DNA of 7,712 bases, taken from contig CANHRW010000093.1 in NCBI GenBank assembly GCA_947462865.1, forward strand, positions 1 to 7,712, given 5' to 3'. Under the pieces are notes generated by a model. It worked only from the letters and a program-made list of their open reading frames with translations, was not told where the DNA came from and searched no databases. Numbering within the stretch: the stretch's first letter is position 1; each line of letters opens with the position of its first letter. The translations under genes were made by a program, and so were the position numbers. This document shows, piece by piece, positions 1-7,408 of the stretch. This DNA comes from Bacteroidota bacterium (lineage in GTDB: Bacteria > Bacteroidota > Bacteroidia > UKL13-3).

Positions 1-318
1 TACTACCACTTGACCAAAATGCCAAAATTCTTTTAAATCTCCTTCATTTCTCCCTTTTGCATGTTCTTTGCCAAAACTGGTATAACCTCTTTGTCCGGCT
101 AAACCCGGAATCTCATAGTTCAATTTAATGGCATCGTCTAAAGAAAAGAAATCTTTGCAAGCTTTGTACAAATCGTTGCTGGTTTGCTCAGATAAAAAAT
201 GACCTTTGACGGCCACAAAACCTATGTCTTCGTAAGCTTTACCTAGAGCTTCAACAAAGGCATTTTTTTTAGCAGGGTCGTTACTTAAAAAATCGGCTAA
301 ATCTACTGAAGGAATCAT
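1..318 (-). CDS. Isopenicillin N synthase-like 2OG-Fe(II) oxygenase, N-terminal part (3' end outside window)
   Basis: This is an open frame of 106 codons with no stop, running off the left edge. It begins at the ATG read from 318 to 316, preceded by a run of eight A's and no Shine-Dalgarno, which is usual in Bacteroidota. The visible protein starts MIPSVDLADFL and continues with YEDIGFVAVKGH, RGYTSFGKEHAKG and EGDLKEFWHFGQ. The IP-x-(V/I)DL opening, the GFxxxxGH segment and the RGYxxFGxE segment are typical of the N-terminal DIOX_N region of the isopenicillin N synthase/plant-type 2-oxoglutarate dioxygenase family. The catalytic 2OG-FeII_Oxy half, with the HxD...H iron ligands and the RxS 2-oxoglutarate contact, lies beyond the window, so activity cannot be judged. 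The family hydroxylates or cyclises small molecules in the cytoplasm; the substrate here is unknown. It lies 50 bases downstream of tamB on the same strand and could be read from the tamB transcript or from its own start. Confidence 0.87.
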   Translation of the reverse strand, partial: MIPSVDLADFLSNDPAKKNAFVEALGKAYEDIGFVAVKGHFLSEQTSNDLYKACKDFFSLDDAIKLNYEIPGLAGQRGYTSFGKEHAKGRNEGDLKEFWHFGQVVV

Positions 319-368
319 AACTTTTTTTTGTGAATATAAGACAAAATAAAAAGCAAAAAAATTGATTT

Positions 369-3300
369 TTATTGGTATTTAAATGAATTCGACTTTTTAA
401 ATAAATCTACAAAGTGATCAAATTCTTTCCTGTAAAACAAGCCAATTCCAGAGGTTGTAATGTTTCGACTATAAATTAAATCAAAACCCATTTTATTAAA
501 AACCTTAGCCTTTAGATGTCCGTTCTTTTTGAAATTATAGGTGGCCGCAAAATTATTTTGAGAATTGTCTGTTGCAAAAGAGCCCTGTAGTTCAAGCCTG
601 TTGTCTAAGAACCGTCTAGAGGCAGAAAGTAAAGCAGCTCTTCCTCTACTTGGATCTGTGGCATTCAACATATCAACAGTTAAATCAATTTCAGGATCTA
701 ACTTACTTAATAAACTAGCAGCTTGTTTAGACAACAAATCAGAAACTGTTTGTGTACTTAATGAACCCGCCAAACTATTGTTAGAATTATTAATAGGAAT
801 AAACTTACCGGAGATAAGCAAGAATACAATCTGTTGGGTCATTAACTCAGGCTCTTTCCTAAAATTACTCAAAACCGCATTTAACTCGGAAGCAGATGAG
901 CCATTTAAATTGTTTTGCATATCAGGGAAATTTAAATCAAAACCAATATTGGGTTTGTCTACAGTACCTTTAATTTGAATCAAGCATTCTACGGGAACCC
1001 TTCCATTAGGGTCAGTAGAACCCGTTGTGTTGACCAACTCATTAATGGTTGTTCTGAGCTTATAAACTCCCAAAATATCTAATTTACCAGTCATAGGATC
1101 TCCATCCCATGCTATGGTGCTGCCTTGTTTTAAATTAAATTTCTTAGCCACAACATTCATTGCGCTCAATCGGTATTCTCCCTCTGTCAATTCATATTTA
1201 CCATTTAAGAAAAAATTTCCTTGTGGTGTATAATTGAGAACCATATTGCCTCTTCCTCTTGCCTTGATATGGTCGTCAGTTTGGTCGCCAAATACCAACT
1301 GAGCTTCAGCATCAGGTGTTGCTTCAACAGCCAATCTAATTCCAAAACCAAATGGTATATGCGTAGCTTGTACATGTTCTTCAAACAGGGTATCTCTACT
1401 CGTAAAATGTAAGAAACTTTCGCCATTCTCAGATTCACCACCAAAAGGGTTAATGACTAACTGAGTATTTTTATCAGTTACTGCTTTCACCTCCATCATC
1501 ACATTGTTGGTATTACCTGTAATACTTGCATTGCCTGTTGCATAAACATTCCCATAGAACAAACTATTGTCTGACGCTGTTGTATTTAAACACTGAAATT
1601 TTTGGAACTGATTGATTTGAATATCGTATTGCCATTGGCTGAAGCTATTGAATTTAATCCCCCCTGTTACCATTGCTCTGTGGTTATTTTTATCCAGTAT
1701 ATTAAAAGGATTAAACGTAATCGTTTGCTCGTTAAAACGCAACAAGGCTTTTGGTATTTGATATGTAGTTTGTAAAAAATCTATTTTAAATTTGGCATCA
1801 GATAACTCAAGTTGACCAGTTAGTTTCGGATGATCAATGGTGCCATTTAATTGGGCATTTAAGTCGGCTGTTCCTTCATAAATAGTAACATACCCTTTCA
1901 TAAAAGTTTGAAATGGACGAATCGGCGATTGGGCAAAACTCATGTTAAAATCTAAGGCCTCTGTTTGTAAGTTTAATTTACCAATTGCTTTTAAATTTTT
2001 AAACTTTCCTGACTTAGCATATACGCTCAATAAAAGCTCTTGTTCACTTTCTCCATAGGCTGTATTCAAGAAAATATCCCCTATGGTATCTTTGTCAATA
2101 GCAAACGAAGACAAGGCTATATCCCCAATAAATAAATCATGATTTTCTTGGTATTTAAGCGTTAATAAACCATTAATAAATCCGCCAAATTCAACATTTA
2201 AACCAGGAATAAATAAGGCAATACCATTCACATTTACTTCATTAAATTTGGCAGTAATGTTTTTGAATGGGGCTAAAAATTCATAGTAGCCATCAATAGC
2301 AATCAATTGCAATTGGTTATTAAATATGAGCTGATTGAAAGTTACTTTTTTAGGATCCATTACAATGGCTGCATGTTTGTTAAGCTGCCACTGTTGTGCC
2401 CCTTTCCATAGTTTACTCTGCAAGTTGTTCAAGGTGACAATTTGATTGGGCTCAAAAACCACCGCTTGATTGAAATCAAAACAAATGAGTCCAGATGAAT
2501 CAGTTGCAGAAAGTAGAAACTCGCCATTTTTTTGATTGGCTTTGAAAACCAATTTTCCTTTACCAATTAGAAGCGAATCTTTATTTCCAATAAATGCATA
2601 ATCAGCATTTAGCTGAAGTCCTTTCATTGAAGAACTGTTACATTGTATGCTTGCTTTCTTGATTGTAAACGCATTGTAGCGTAATTTGCCAATTGATGCG
2701 CTCACCTGCATCTTTTTTTCCAAATCATGCATAGAGGCATCTAGTTTCAACTGATTTATTTCAACACCTTCGGTAAAAAAAGGCAAAATATTATTGGCAT
2801 TTTTAACCTCTATATGTAGCTTGAACTGTTCTTTAACTGCATTGTAATTTGGGTAAGATGGAAAATAATCAGGAACAATTTCAGACAATAAATTAGTTAT
2901 TTGTTTTTGCAAATGATCAAAATCAAAATGGCCTTGAATTTTAGCATTGAAGTCATCGCTTTTTAAGGCAATAGACTTTTCTGCACCTTGTATGGATGTC
3001 AATTCAAAATGATTGACCTGATACAATTTCTTAGCCCTTTCGTAATGCAATTGGTTCAGTTGAATGGTTCCGTTGTTTTCATCGAAATCTTTAAAGTGAA
3101 AATCCGCTTGAACTTTTACGCCAAAATGTTTTACAGATTTATACCAGTTTAAAGCATCTAAATTTGCACTTTTAACAAAGGCATTTAAGCCCAGGTACTT
3201 ATAGGGTCCTGTTAACTTAATTGTAGAATTAGCTGTTAAATCTAAACAAGAATCTACAATTCGAATGCCTAAATTTAATTGATCTTTTTGTGTTTTACCA

Positions 3301-4727
3301 TTTAATTCAATAGCTGCATACGTGTAATTATTCAAATAAAATTGACTGGCTTTAATTTTAAAAGTATTGTCAAGGTTAATAAAATCAAACCCTTTTCCGT
3401 CGATTTCTGCATTTAAATTGAGCTTACCAAAAAGCTGATTATTGAGCAAATTCCCAATATTAAATTGAGCCAATTGAAAACTACCTTTGTAACTGCTTTG
3501 CATGACATTGTCAGTTAACTTCATGTTTAAATCTGTATGTATAGAACCACATGTTGTACTTAAGTCTCCATAAGTTACAAAGTCTTTGTAAAAACCAGTA
3601 AAGCGCCCTTGGTAATGCATGGTTCCCAAATTGGCTAACAATTCTGGTAAATCTACCCCTGAAATGGTTCTCAGATCTTTTAAGTCGCTTGAGGCATCTG
3701 TCACATCAATATCCATAAACATATTGTCTACATCGGGTAAGCCTATTAAATGTATGTCTCCTTTAAATGTAGTTGCATTGCCATGATTGGCTCTTATTTG
3801 TTTGATATTTAAATCAGCCAATGGACCTTTTGCTTTTCCACTAACGATGGCTTTGTAATCAAATTCTTTTAAAAATGGTGCAAAAAAAACAATGTCTTTA
3901 AAATCAACATCACTCTCTTTTAAACGAATATCAAATTTCACTTTGTTCACAAAATCCATGTAATCATCCCAACTAGAACAGTCCATACTAAAATAGTTTT
4001 GAAACTGACTGTATTTTGTTTTCATGTCCAAATTACTAAAACGAATGGTGGTTGGCGAAACAGTAGCTACTGACTCCATGCGCTTAATTTCAAAACCAGA
4101 TTGTTCTTTTAAGCTAAACTGATGCATATCAAAATGCAAAGAATCATTGATAATCTGAAACCTCCTAGACCTAAAATTGACATCACTTACATGCATGTTA
4201 AACGGATCAAAACCTGATTCATAAAACACCTCTGTTGAATCTACCAAATCAAACCGCGAATTGGTACATTCTAAATCACGCAATTCTAAAACAAAGGGAA
4301 TTGGACTCGGTGGTGCAGTAGTGTCTATTGCATTTAAAAAACCATCCATTGCATCTACCCCAAAATAATTGTCTTTATAGGTATTGATTTTACATAATCC
4401 TTGATCAACCAATACATGATTTAAGATAAATTGAGTGCTGTCTAAAGTAATTCCTGCTAAATTAAACTGAATCCTACCCGCATAAAATAAGGTATCTTGC
4501 CTATTGTCGCCATACAATACATTTCTTAAAGAAAAATAAGACCAACCATCATAACTGATTTCACCGATAGAAATTTGTGTTTTAAATTTCTCGTTTACAT
4601 AAGATGATGCTTTTGTGGTGATATAGTTTTGAAAGAAAGCGCTGCTAAATAATAAATACAAGAGCATGCCCAAACCAAAAAGTATGGCCGAAATGATATA
4701 CGTTATTTTTAGTATTTTTTTTATCAC
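369..4727 (-). CDS. tamB: TamB-family translocation/assembly module protein (AsmA-like, DUF490 C-terminus)
   Basis: The protein has 1452 residues, somewhat longer than E. coli TamB (about 1260). Residues about 8-32 form one hydrophobic signal-anchor helix (IISAILFGLGMLLYLLF) after a basic MIKKILK start, so the rest should be periplasmic. A long beta-rich, low-complexity body of AsmA/TamB type follows. From about residue 1050 there is a recognisable TamB C-terminal (DUF490) domain: GRGNMVLNY near 1157, LTEGEYRLSAMNVV near 1180-1192, KGTVDKPNIGFDLNFPD near 1250-1266 and a final GIGLFYRKEFD strand near the C-terminus. The family spans inner and outer membranes, works with a BamA-like partner (TamA, or TamL in Bacteroidota), and is implicated in outer-membrane protein assembly and phospholipid transport; no partner gene is in this window. 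The start codon is GTG, immediately preceded by an in-frame TAA, so no further upstream start exists. The next ATG, residue 21, would cut the membrane anchor in half. The frame is intact throughout. Confidence 0.93.
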   Translation of the reverse strand: MIKKILKITYIISAILFGLGMLLYLLFSSAFFQNYITTKASSYVNEKFKTQISIGEISYDGWSYFSLRNVLYGDNRQDTLFYAGRIQFNLAGITLDSTQFILNHVLVDQGLCKINTYKDNYFGVDAMDGFLNAIDTTAPPSPIPFVLELRDLECTNSRFDLVDSTEVFYESGFDPFNMHVSDVNFRSRRFQIINDSLHFDMHQFSLKEQSGFEIKRMESVATVSPTTIRFSNLDMKTKYSQFQNYFSMDCSSWDDYMDFVNKVKFDIRLKESDVDFKDIVFFAPFLKEFDYKAIVSGKAKGPLADLNIKQIRANHGNATTFKGDIHLIGLPDVDNMFMDIDVTDASSDLKDLRTISGVDLPELLANLGTMHYQGRFTGFYKDFVTYGDLSTTCGSIHTDLNMKLTDNVMQSSYKGSFQLAQFNIGNLLNNQLFGKLNLNAEIDGKGFDFINLDNTFKIKASQFYLNNYTYAAIELNGKTQKDQLNLGIRIVDSCLDLTANSTIKLTGPYKYLGLNAFVKSANLDALNWYKSVKHFGVKVQADFHFKDFDENNGTIQLNQLHYERAKKLYQVNHFELTSIQGAEKSIALKSDDFNAKIQGHFDFDHLQKQITNLLSEIVPDYFPSYPNYNAVKEQFKLHIEVKNANNILPFFTEGVEINQLKLDASMHDLEKKMQVSASIGKLRYNAFTIKKASIQCNSSSMKGLQLNADYAFIGNKDSLLIGKGKLVFKANQKNGEFLLSATDSSGLICFDFNQAVVFEPNQIVTLNNLQSKLWKGAQQWQLNKHAAIVMDPKKVTFNQLIFNNQLQLIAIDGYYEFLAPFKNITAKFNEVNVNGIALFIPGLNVEFGGFINGLLTLKYQENHDLFIGDIALSSFAIDKDTIGDIFLNTAYGESEQELLLSVYAKSGKFKNLKAIGKLNLQTEALDFNMSFAQSPIRPFQTFMKGYVTIYEGTADLNAQLNGTIDHPKLTGQLELSDAKFKIDFLQTTYQIPKALLRFNEQTITFNPFNILDKNNHRAMVTGGIKFNSFSQWQYDIQINQFQKFQCLNTTASDNSLFYGNVYATGNASITGNTNNVMMEVKAVTDKNTQLVINPFGGESENGESFLHFTSRDTLFEEHVQATHIPFGFGIRLAVEATPDAEAQLVFGDQTDDHIKARGRGNMVLNYTPQGNFFLNGKYELTEGEYRLSAMNVVAKKFNLKQGSTIAWDGDPMTGKLDILGVYKLRTTINELVNTTGSTDPNGRVPVECLIQIKGTVDKPNIGFDLNFPDMQNNLNGSSASELNAVLSNFRKEPELMTQQIVFLLISGKFIPINNSNNSLAGSLSTQTVSDLLSKQAASLLSKLDPEIDLTVDMLNATDPSRGRAALLSASRRFLDNRLELQGSFATDNSQNNFAATYNFKKNGHLKAKVFNKMGFDLIYSRNITTSGIGLFYRKEFDHFVDLFKKSNSFKYQ

Positions 4728-4734
4728 TTAGTTG

Positions 4735-4742
4735 TAGCTTTG
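4735..4742 (+). promoter_or_regulatory. Predicted -7 element of the tsaD promoter (Bacteroidota type)
   Basis: TAGCTTTG is an exact match to the Bacteroidota -7 consensus TAnnTTTG. It lies in the 24-base gap between the divergent starts of tamB and tsaD, ending 9 bases before the tsaD ATG. The -33 element is poor: only a T-rich run at about 4714-4722, inside the first tamB codons, stands where TTTG would be expected. If used, transcription would begin a few bases before the ATG, giving an almost leaderless message. Its position favours it, but a six-base match in AT-rich DNA can occur by chance. Confidence 0.5.
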
Positions 4743-4751
4743 TAGACAGGT

Positions 4752-5783
4752 ATGTTAAGCCAATCTACACATCAGTTTCCTGTCAAAGATAGGATAATTC
4801 TTGCTATTGAGTCATCTTGTGACGATACTGCAGTTGCAATCATAAAAAATGGCAAAATCATCTGCAATCTGGTGGCAAATCAGTCGGTGCATGAACAATA
4901 TGGCGGAGTAGTTCCTGAATTGGCAGGTAGAGCACACCAACAACATTTAATTCCTTTGGTAGTTGCAGCATTTCTAAAAAGTGGCATTTCTAAAGAGACA
5001 CTCAGTGCAGTGGCATTTACAAAAGGCCCAGGCTTAATTGGATCATTAATGGTCGGATGCGCCTTTGCCAAATCAATGGCTCAAAGTTTAAACATTCCAT
5101 TGATTGGAGTGAACCACATGCAAGCACATATTTTGGCTCATTTTATAGATGAACCTGTTCCTTCATTTCCATTTTTATGTTTAACAGTAAGTGGTGGACA
5201 TACCCAATTGGTATTGGTGAAAGGCTATTTTGAATTTGAAACAATAGGCAAAACCATAGACGATGCTGCTGGAGAAGCATTTGACAAATCTGCTAAACTC
5301 CTTGGATTACCTTATCCTGGTGGCCCATTGATAGACCAATATGCAAAAGAAGGCAACCCGCATCAATTTGAATTCCCAATATCTGATTTGCCAGAATTTG
5401 ACTTTAGTTTCAGTGGACTTAAGACAGCTATACTTTATTTCTTGAGAAGAGAAATCACTAACAATCCGAATTTTATCACTGAAAACTTGGCCGATTTGTG
5501 CGCCTCTATTCAACACAGCATTGTCAAACAACTGCTCAAAAAATTAAAACTAGCAGCCAAACAATACCAATGCAATCAATTGGCATTGGCAGGTGGAGTT
5601 TCAGCAAATAGTTTACTCAGAAATGAATTGATGGTTCTGTGTGATCAACAAAAATGGACAGCATTTATACCTGCATTTGAATATTGTACCGACAATGCAG
5701 GAATGATAGCAAAGACTGCAGACATTCAGTTCAAGGAAGGTTTATTTGAAACAATGGATACCACCCCATTTGCTAGGCATTAA
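4752..5783 (+). CDS. tsaD: tRNA N6-adenosine threonylcarbamoyltransferase subunit TsaD
   Basis: TsaD (Kae1/Qri7/YgjD family, ASKHA fold) works with TsaB and TsaE in the bacterial cytoplasm. It transfers the threonylcarbamoyl group from threonylcarbamoyl-AMP, made by TsaC, to A37 of ANN-decoding tRNAs, forming t6A. The 343-residue length is normal (E. coli 337). Family signatures appear in order: LAIESSCDDTA at residues 17-27, the metal-binding HMQAH with H122 and H126, the nucleotide-site loop SGGHTQL at 147-153, DDAAGEAFDK from 170, GLPYPGGP, FSFSGLKTA, AGGVSAN from 280, and the third metal ligand D314 in CTDNAGMIA. All key residues are present, so the enzyme should be active. ATG 4752 is the only usable start: no ATG, GTG or TTG codon lies between it and the first motif. 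This leaves about 14 residues before that motif, longer than the few seen in many homologues. There is no convincing ribosome-binding site. It diverges from tamB and converges on the glycosyltransferase with 2 bases between stops. Confidence 0.98.
   Translation: MLSQSTHQFPVKDRIILAIESSCDDTAVAIIKNGKIICNLVANQSVHEQYGGVVPELAGRAHQQHLIPLVVAAFLKSGISKETLSAVAFTKGPGLIGSLMVGCAFAKSMAQSLNIPLIGVNHMQAHILAHFIDEPVPSFPFLCLTVSGGHTQLVLVKGYFEFETIGKTIDDAAGEAFDKSAKLLGLPYPGGPLIDQYAKEGNPHQFEFPISDLPEFDFSFSGLKTAILYFLRREITNNPNFITENLADLCASIQHSIVKQLLKKLKLAAKQYQCNQLALAGGVSANSLLRNELMVLCDQQKWTAFIPAFEYCTDNAGMIAKTADIQFKEGLFETMDTTPFARH
4784..4791 (-). promoter_or_regulatory. Predicted -7 element of the tamB promoter, inside tsaD codons 11-14
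   Basis: Read on the minus strand the sequence is TATCTTTG, an exact TAnnTTTG match. It lies 56 bases upstream of the tamB GTG, inside the N-terminal extension of tsaD. Initiation a few bases downstream would give tamB a 5' leader of roughly 50 bases. I see no good TTTG -33 partner further upstream, and the match sits in coding sequence, so this is a prediction from one element only. It is favoured because the 24-base intergenic gap contains no minus-strand match. Confidence 0.4.
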
Positions 5784-5785
5784 AA

Positions 5786-7408
5786 TTACTTTTTAACATA
5801 GAATACAAAGCCGCCTTTTTGATACAGTTGTACAAAATTCGTATCAATAGCTTGTTCATTTCCTTGTTTGCAAACCAAATACATTGGTTTAGTAAGAGAC
5901 CCATTGTAATTGAATCCTTTTGAGGTTGTAATGGCATGTTCAGGACTTACTTTTGCATAGAAATAATGCGCATAACTTTTAAATCCAACGGTTTCTATGT
6001 AGCAATCTTCTTTGGCTTTTTGTTCATAAAACTCAATGGCTGCCCCTTGAGTATATTGCTCTATTTTAGGTACGATTAAACGCAGCACCACCGGAATAAA
6101 AAACGAAAGAAAAAATAACAATAAAAATGCCGCATTGATCAATTCTTTTTTGAGTAGTTTAATGAAGAATACAACCGCAACACCAATAAAGAACAAACCT
6201 GGCAAAAACTCCATTCCATTCCAAGTACCAGTGATAGATAAGTTCCCTTTGGCAAAATTATCTTCAATTAAAGGGATGAGTTTGTATTTAAATGAATCTA
6301 CAAAAGGTAAAACTACAAACAGCATTGCAATGCTGATAGCCAAGAGAAATGCAAGTGTTTTTTGCCAAAAAGGCATGGTTTCTTTTTGGTTTAAATAAGC
6401 CAACAATTGTTTTGCAGCAAAAAAAGCAATTGGCAAGTAACACAAAGAACTGTAATGTACTATTTTGGTTTTCACAATACTGAATAAAATCAATACTACC
6501 CAAAATTGAATGAACAATAGCATTGTCCACGTATGGTTGATTGAGGGTTCATTCGATGGCTTTTTAACCAATTGCTTCAATGCAAAAATAGAGGATGGAA
6601 ACGCGCCAACTAACAAAACCAAAGCGTGGTAATAAACAGGTTGACCATGACCCGCAACTGGATTTAAAAACAAGTCGGCTTGGTATTTCACAAACTCTAA
6701 TAAAAAAGTTGGCCCGTGATTGAGCATTTCTAAACCAAACCAAGAGGCAGCAACTACAAATGCCGAAACTGTTGCTAAAAGTAGATGCTGTAAACTCAAA
6801 ATAGCAGAGAATTTTTGTAAGGCCCAATAAACCAAGACCACTAAGCCTATTACTATCAAAGCTACAGGACCTTTAGTAACAATTGCCAAGCCAATAAACA
6901 GGCCAATATAAATGGCATACTTAAGCGCTCTTTCATTGATGAGGTAGCAATAAAACTGATATACCGCCAAAAAAACAAAAAGGTTATATAACGGATCTAT
7001 AATGCCTGTTTTAAAATACAAGTGAGGTGTAAATGAACCCGTAACAAACAATACCCATAAAAACCCAAACGTTCGTCCATGAATTTTCTTACCAATAGAA
7101 AAAACCAATACCAAAGTAATGATACCAACAATTGCATTTGGGAAACGCGCAGCAAATTCATTTACCCCAAATAATTTCATAGACAATACTTGACACCAGA
7201 AAAACAATGGAGGTTTTTCCATAAATGGCTGGTAATTGATTTGTACTGCTTGGTAATTACCCGTAACAAGCATTTCTCTAGCTGATTCGGCAAAATTGAT
7301 TTCGTCCCAATCAAACAAGTGTACAGCATTTAAAAATGGAACAAATAGTATGACACCCCAAAGTACTACAAACCAAGTATCAAATTTTTTAATGACATTT
7401 AATATCAT
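5786..7408 (-). CDS. ArnT/PMT_2-type polyprenyl-phosphate-sugar membrane glycosyltransferase
   Basis: This 540-residue integral membrane protein has about 11-13 hydrophobic segments over residues 1-445 and a soluble C-terminal tail at about 446-540, probably periplasmic. It looks like a GT-C enzyme of the PMT_2/GT39-GT83 group, which includes ArnT. The first long loop carries the acidic pair in FDWDEINFAESAREM (D35, E36), the usual catalytic or metal site. It is followed by EKPPLFFW at 64-71, a hallmark of ArnT-like proteins, then TKGP at 178-181 and KTKIVHYS at 313-320, matching the conserved K-x-x-x-Y segment before a membrane helix. Such enzymes move a sugar from a polyprenyl-phosphate donor to lipid A, protein or another acceptor at the outer face of the inner membrane. 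Donor and acceptor cannot be read from the sequence, so I do not assign arnT. The start ATG overlaps the upstream PAP2 stop by 4 bases, so the pair is probably co-transcribed and translationally coupled. The 3' end faces tsaD. Confidence 0.9.
   Translation of the reverse strand: MILNVIKKFDTWFVVLWGVILFVPFLNAVHLFDWDEINFAESAREMLVTGNYQAVQINYQPFMEKPPLFFWCQVLSMKLFGVNEFAARFPNAIVGIITLVLVFSIGKKIHGRTFGFLWVLFVTGSFTPHLYFKTGIIDPLYNLFVFLAVYQFYCYLINERALKYAIYIGLFIGLAIVTKGPVALIVIGLVVLVYWALQKFSAILSLQHLLLATVSAFVVAASWFGLEMLNHGPTFLLEFVKYQADLFLNPVAGHGQPVYYHALVLLVGAFPSSIFALKQLVKKPSNEPSINHTWTMLLFIQFWVVLILFSIVKTKIVHYSSLCYLPIAFFAAKQLLAYLNQKETMPFWQKTLAFLLAISIAMLFVVLPFVDSFKYKLIPLIEDNFAKGNLSITGTWNGMEFLPGLFFIGVAVVFFIKLLKKELINAAFLLLFFLSFFIPVVLRLIVPKIEQYTQGAAIEFYEQKAKEDCYIETVGFKSYAHYFYAKVSPEHAITTSKGFNYNGSLTKPMYLVCKQGNEQAIDTNFVQLYQKGGFVFYVKK

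Noticed and set aside
342..349. Possible own promoter for the oxygenase gene (minus strand TTATTTTG)
   Set aside because: It differs from TAnnTTTG at one of the six fixed bases and has no suitably spaced TTTG. In a 50-base gap this rich in A and T such near-matches are expected by chance.
355..371. AT-only palindrome just past the tamB stop as a terminator (AAAAAT-TG-ATTTTT)
   Set aside because: The stem contains no GC pair and the loop is too short, so a stable terminator hairpin is unlikely. The next gene is on the same strand and could be co-transcribed.
565..978. Plus-strand open frame of 137 codons inside tamB
   Set aside because: It lies wholly antisense to the strongly supported TamB C-terminal domain, its translation resembles no family I know, and there is no promoter or start context. 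It is a shadow frame; the other short frames opposite or out of phase with tamB, tsaD and the glycosyltransferase were dropped for the same reason.
5780..5796. Bidirectional terminator at the tsaD/glycosyltransferase junction
   Set aside because: The inverted repeat TTAAAA-N5-TTTTAA is six AT pairs only. It is well placed but too weak to call as a feature.
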